A DNA stretch of 13,215 nucleotides from an uncultured Oscillospiraceae bacterium (GTDB lineage Bacteria > Bacillota > Clostridia > Oscillospirales > Oscillospiraceae). Location of the stretch: NCBI GenBank assembly GCA_947628265.1, contig CANQZF010000024.1, positions 1-13,215 of the forward strand, in the 5' to 3' direction. The position numbers and the translations under genes were made by a program. Within the stretch, counting starts at the first letter, position 1, and each line of letters starts with the position of its first letter. The notes beneath the pieces were generated by a model, which saw only the letters and a program-made list of their open reading frames with translations, was not told where the DNA came from and did no database searches. Below, in pieces: positions 12,116-13,215 of the stretch.

Positions 12116-12791
12116 AGTTGTAGTACCCGCCCATTCCGTCACTGATGATCTTGCCGCCGTCGATGGCGATGACGCGCTTTGAGAAGCTCTCCACCAGCTC
12201 CTTTTCGTGGGTGACCACCAAGACGGTGGTCCCCAGCTCGTTTATCTTCTGGAGGAGCATCATGATCTCCAGGCTCCTGGCGGGGTCCAGGTTCCCGGTG
12301 GGCTCGTCGGCGATGATGAGCCGGGGGTTGTTGACTAAGGCTCTGGCGATGGCCACGCGCTGCTGCTCGCCGCCGGAGAGCTCCTGGGGGTGGCGGCGGC
12401 TGCGGGTGTCCAGGCCCACCAGCTCCAGCACATAGGGGACCCGGCGGCGGATCTCCTTGGCGGAGGCGCCGATGACCCGCATGGCGAAGGCCACGTTCTC
12501 ATAGACCGTTTTGTCCTCGATGAGCCGGTAGTCCTGAAAGACGACGCCCAGGGTCCGGCGCATGTAGGGCATCTTGGAAAAGCGGATGTTGCTCAAATCA
12601 TAGTCGTTGACCAGCACCTTCCCGTCGGTGGGGGCGATCTCCCCGGTGAGGAGCTTGATGATGGTGGTCTTCCCGGAGCCGGAGGGCCCCACGAGGAAGG
12701 CGAATTCCCCGTCCTGAATCTTGAAGCTCACGCCCCGGAGTGCCTTGGTGCCGTTCTCATATGACTTGAATACGTCGATAAATTGAACCAT
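12105..12791 (-). CDS. ftsE: Cell division ATP-binding protein FtsE
   Basis: A 228-residue ATPase that partners FtsX at the inner face of the membrane. Motifs: Walker A GPSGSGKT (35-42), Q-loop Gln86 in VFQDYRLI (the FQD-LL/RL form typical of FtsE), signature LSGGEQQ (138-144), Walker B LIIADEP with Glu163, D-loop GNLD, H-loop His195. Length and motif spacing are standard. The start is the ATG at 12791. A GAGG lies 12 bases upstream, farther than usual, so translation may be modest or coupled to the upstream gene, whose stop is only 23 bp away. Confidence 0.95.
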   Translation of the reverse strand: MVQFIDVFKSYENGTKALRGVSFKIQDGEFAFLVGPSGSGKTTIIKLLTGEIAPTDGKVLVNDYDLSNIRFSKMPYMRRTLGVVFQDYRLIEDKTVYENVAFAMRVIGASAKEIRRRVPYVLELVGLDTRSRRHPQELSGGEQQRVAIARALVNNPRLIIADEPTGNLDPARSLEIMMLLQKINELGTTVLVVTHEKELVESFSKRVIAIDGGKIISDGMGGYYNYER

Positions 12792-12814
12792 ATGGATGCT
12801 AAACCTCGTTTTCT

Positions 12815-13215
12815 TTATGCCAGATGGATGCCCTGGGAGTCTAAGTATTTCTTGACCATCAGGGCCACCTTGAAGACGATGGCCTGGTCGAACTCCCGAA
12901 GGTCGAGGCCGGTGAGCTTCTTGATCTTGCCCAGGCGGTACACCAGGGTGTTGCGGTGGACAAAGAGCTTCCGGCTGGTCTCGGAGATATTCAGGTTGTT
13001 GTCGAAGAACTCCGTGATGATCCCCAGGGTCTCCTCATCCAGAGAGTCGATGGGGTTTTTCTTGAAGACCTCGTTTAAGAACATCTCGCACATGGTGGTG
13101 GGAAGCTGATAGATGAGCCGCCCGATGCCGAGGCTCTCGTAGTTGATGACGGACTTCTCCGTGTCAAAGACCTTGCCCACGTCGATGGCGGTCTGGGCCT
13201 CCTTGTAGCGGACGG
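12815..13215 (-). CDS. PucR/CdaR-family regulator, C-terminal part (5' end beyond window)
   Basis: About 133 residues are visible and the frame runs open through the right edge, so the real N-terminus lies outside. The first visible part (RYKEAQTAIDVGKVF, then YESLGIGRLIYQLP) matches the end of the GGDEF-like middle domain of CdaR/PucR proteins. The last 70 or so residues (NLNISETSRKLFVHRNTLVYRLGKIKKLTG) are the PucR C-terminal helix-turn-helix (HTH_30). It is probably a DNA-binding regulator; the ligand domain cannot be seen. It sits 23 bp upstream of ftsE in the same direction, so it may regulate or simply be cotranscribed with the ftsEX-hydrolase operon. A GTG at 13180 is an internal codon, not a start. 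Confidence 0.85.
   Translation of the reverse strand, partial: VRYKEAQTAIDVGKVFDTEKSVINYESLGIGRLIYQLPTTMCEMFLNEVFKKNPIDSLDEETLGIITEFFDNNLNISETSRKLFVHRNTLVYRLGKIKKLTGLDLREFDQAIVFKVALMVKKYLDSQGIHLA

Overview
The window looks like a GC-rich low-GC-lineage Gram-positive, most likely a gut Oscillospiraceae-type member of the Clostridia. This is an inference from the gene families (YitT, Pr6Pr, PucR/CdaR-type regulator, PcsB/CwlO-like M23 protein beside FtsEX), strong GGAGG ribosome-binding sites, GTG starts, and dense GC-rich palindromes between genes. No 16S or other taxonomic marker is present, so the genus cannot be named.

Layout. A minus-strand tRNA-Gly(TCC) is cut by the left edge and has a near-consensus promoter (91-119). 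Next comes a single minus-strand gene for a zinc-ribbon, single-TM protein with extracellular Ig-like (BIG2-like) domains, with its own promoter and terminator. A minus-strand operon follows (transcribed from 3795 down to 1243): a Pr6Pr-like membrane protein, a YitT-family membrane protein and a membrane-anchored alpha/beta hydrolase. Divergent from it is a plus-strand ABC exporter pair (3938-8377): a LolD/MacB-type ATPase and a 1240-residue double FtsX/MacB-type permease carrying a coiled-coil insertion of about 445 residues.

From 8378 to 9991 there is no gene. The interval between two convergent operons is a dense array of about 14 GTAG-footed palindromes (REP-like). They are organised in diverged repeat units with a period of about 321 bp. 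Two units contain a 77-nt sequence able to fold as a three-way junction, bracketed by outward-facing palindromes in composites of exactly 193 bp each. Recombinant and inverted copies are visible. The array ends in three strong hairpins that probably terminate the right-hand operon.

The right-hand minus-strand operon (13215 down to 9992) is a divisome/cell-wall module: the C-terminal part of a PucR/CdaR-like regulator (cut by the right edge), ftsE, ftsX (11-bp overlap with ftsE), and a coiled-coil M23 endopeptidase. FtsEX presumably gates the M23 hydrolase across the membrane, as for FtsEX-EnvC, FtsEX-PcsB and FtsEX-CwlO.

The most unusual material is the repeat array (8415-9754), above all the three-way-junction elements and the modular palindromes. 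Second is the long coiled-coil hairpin of the ABC permease.
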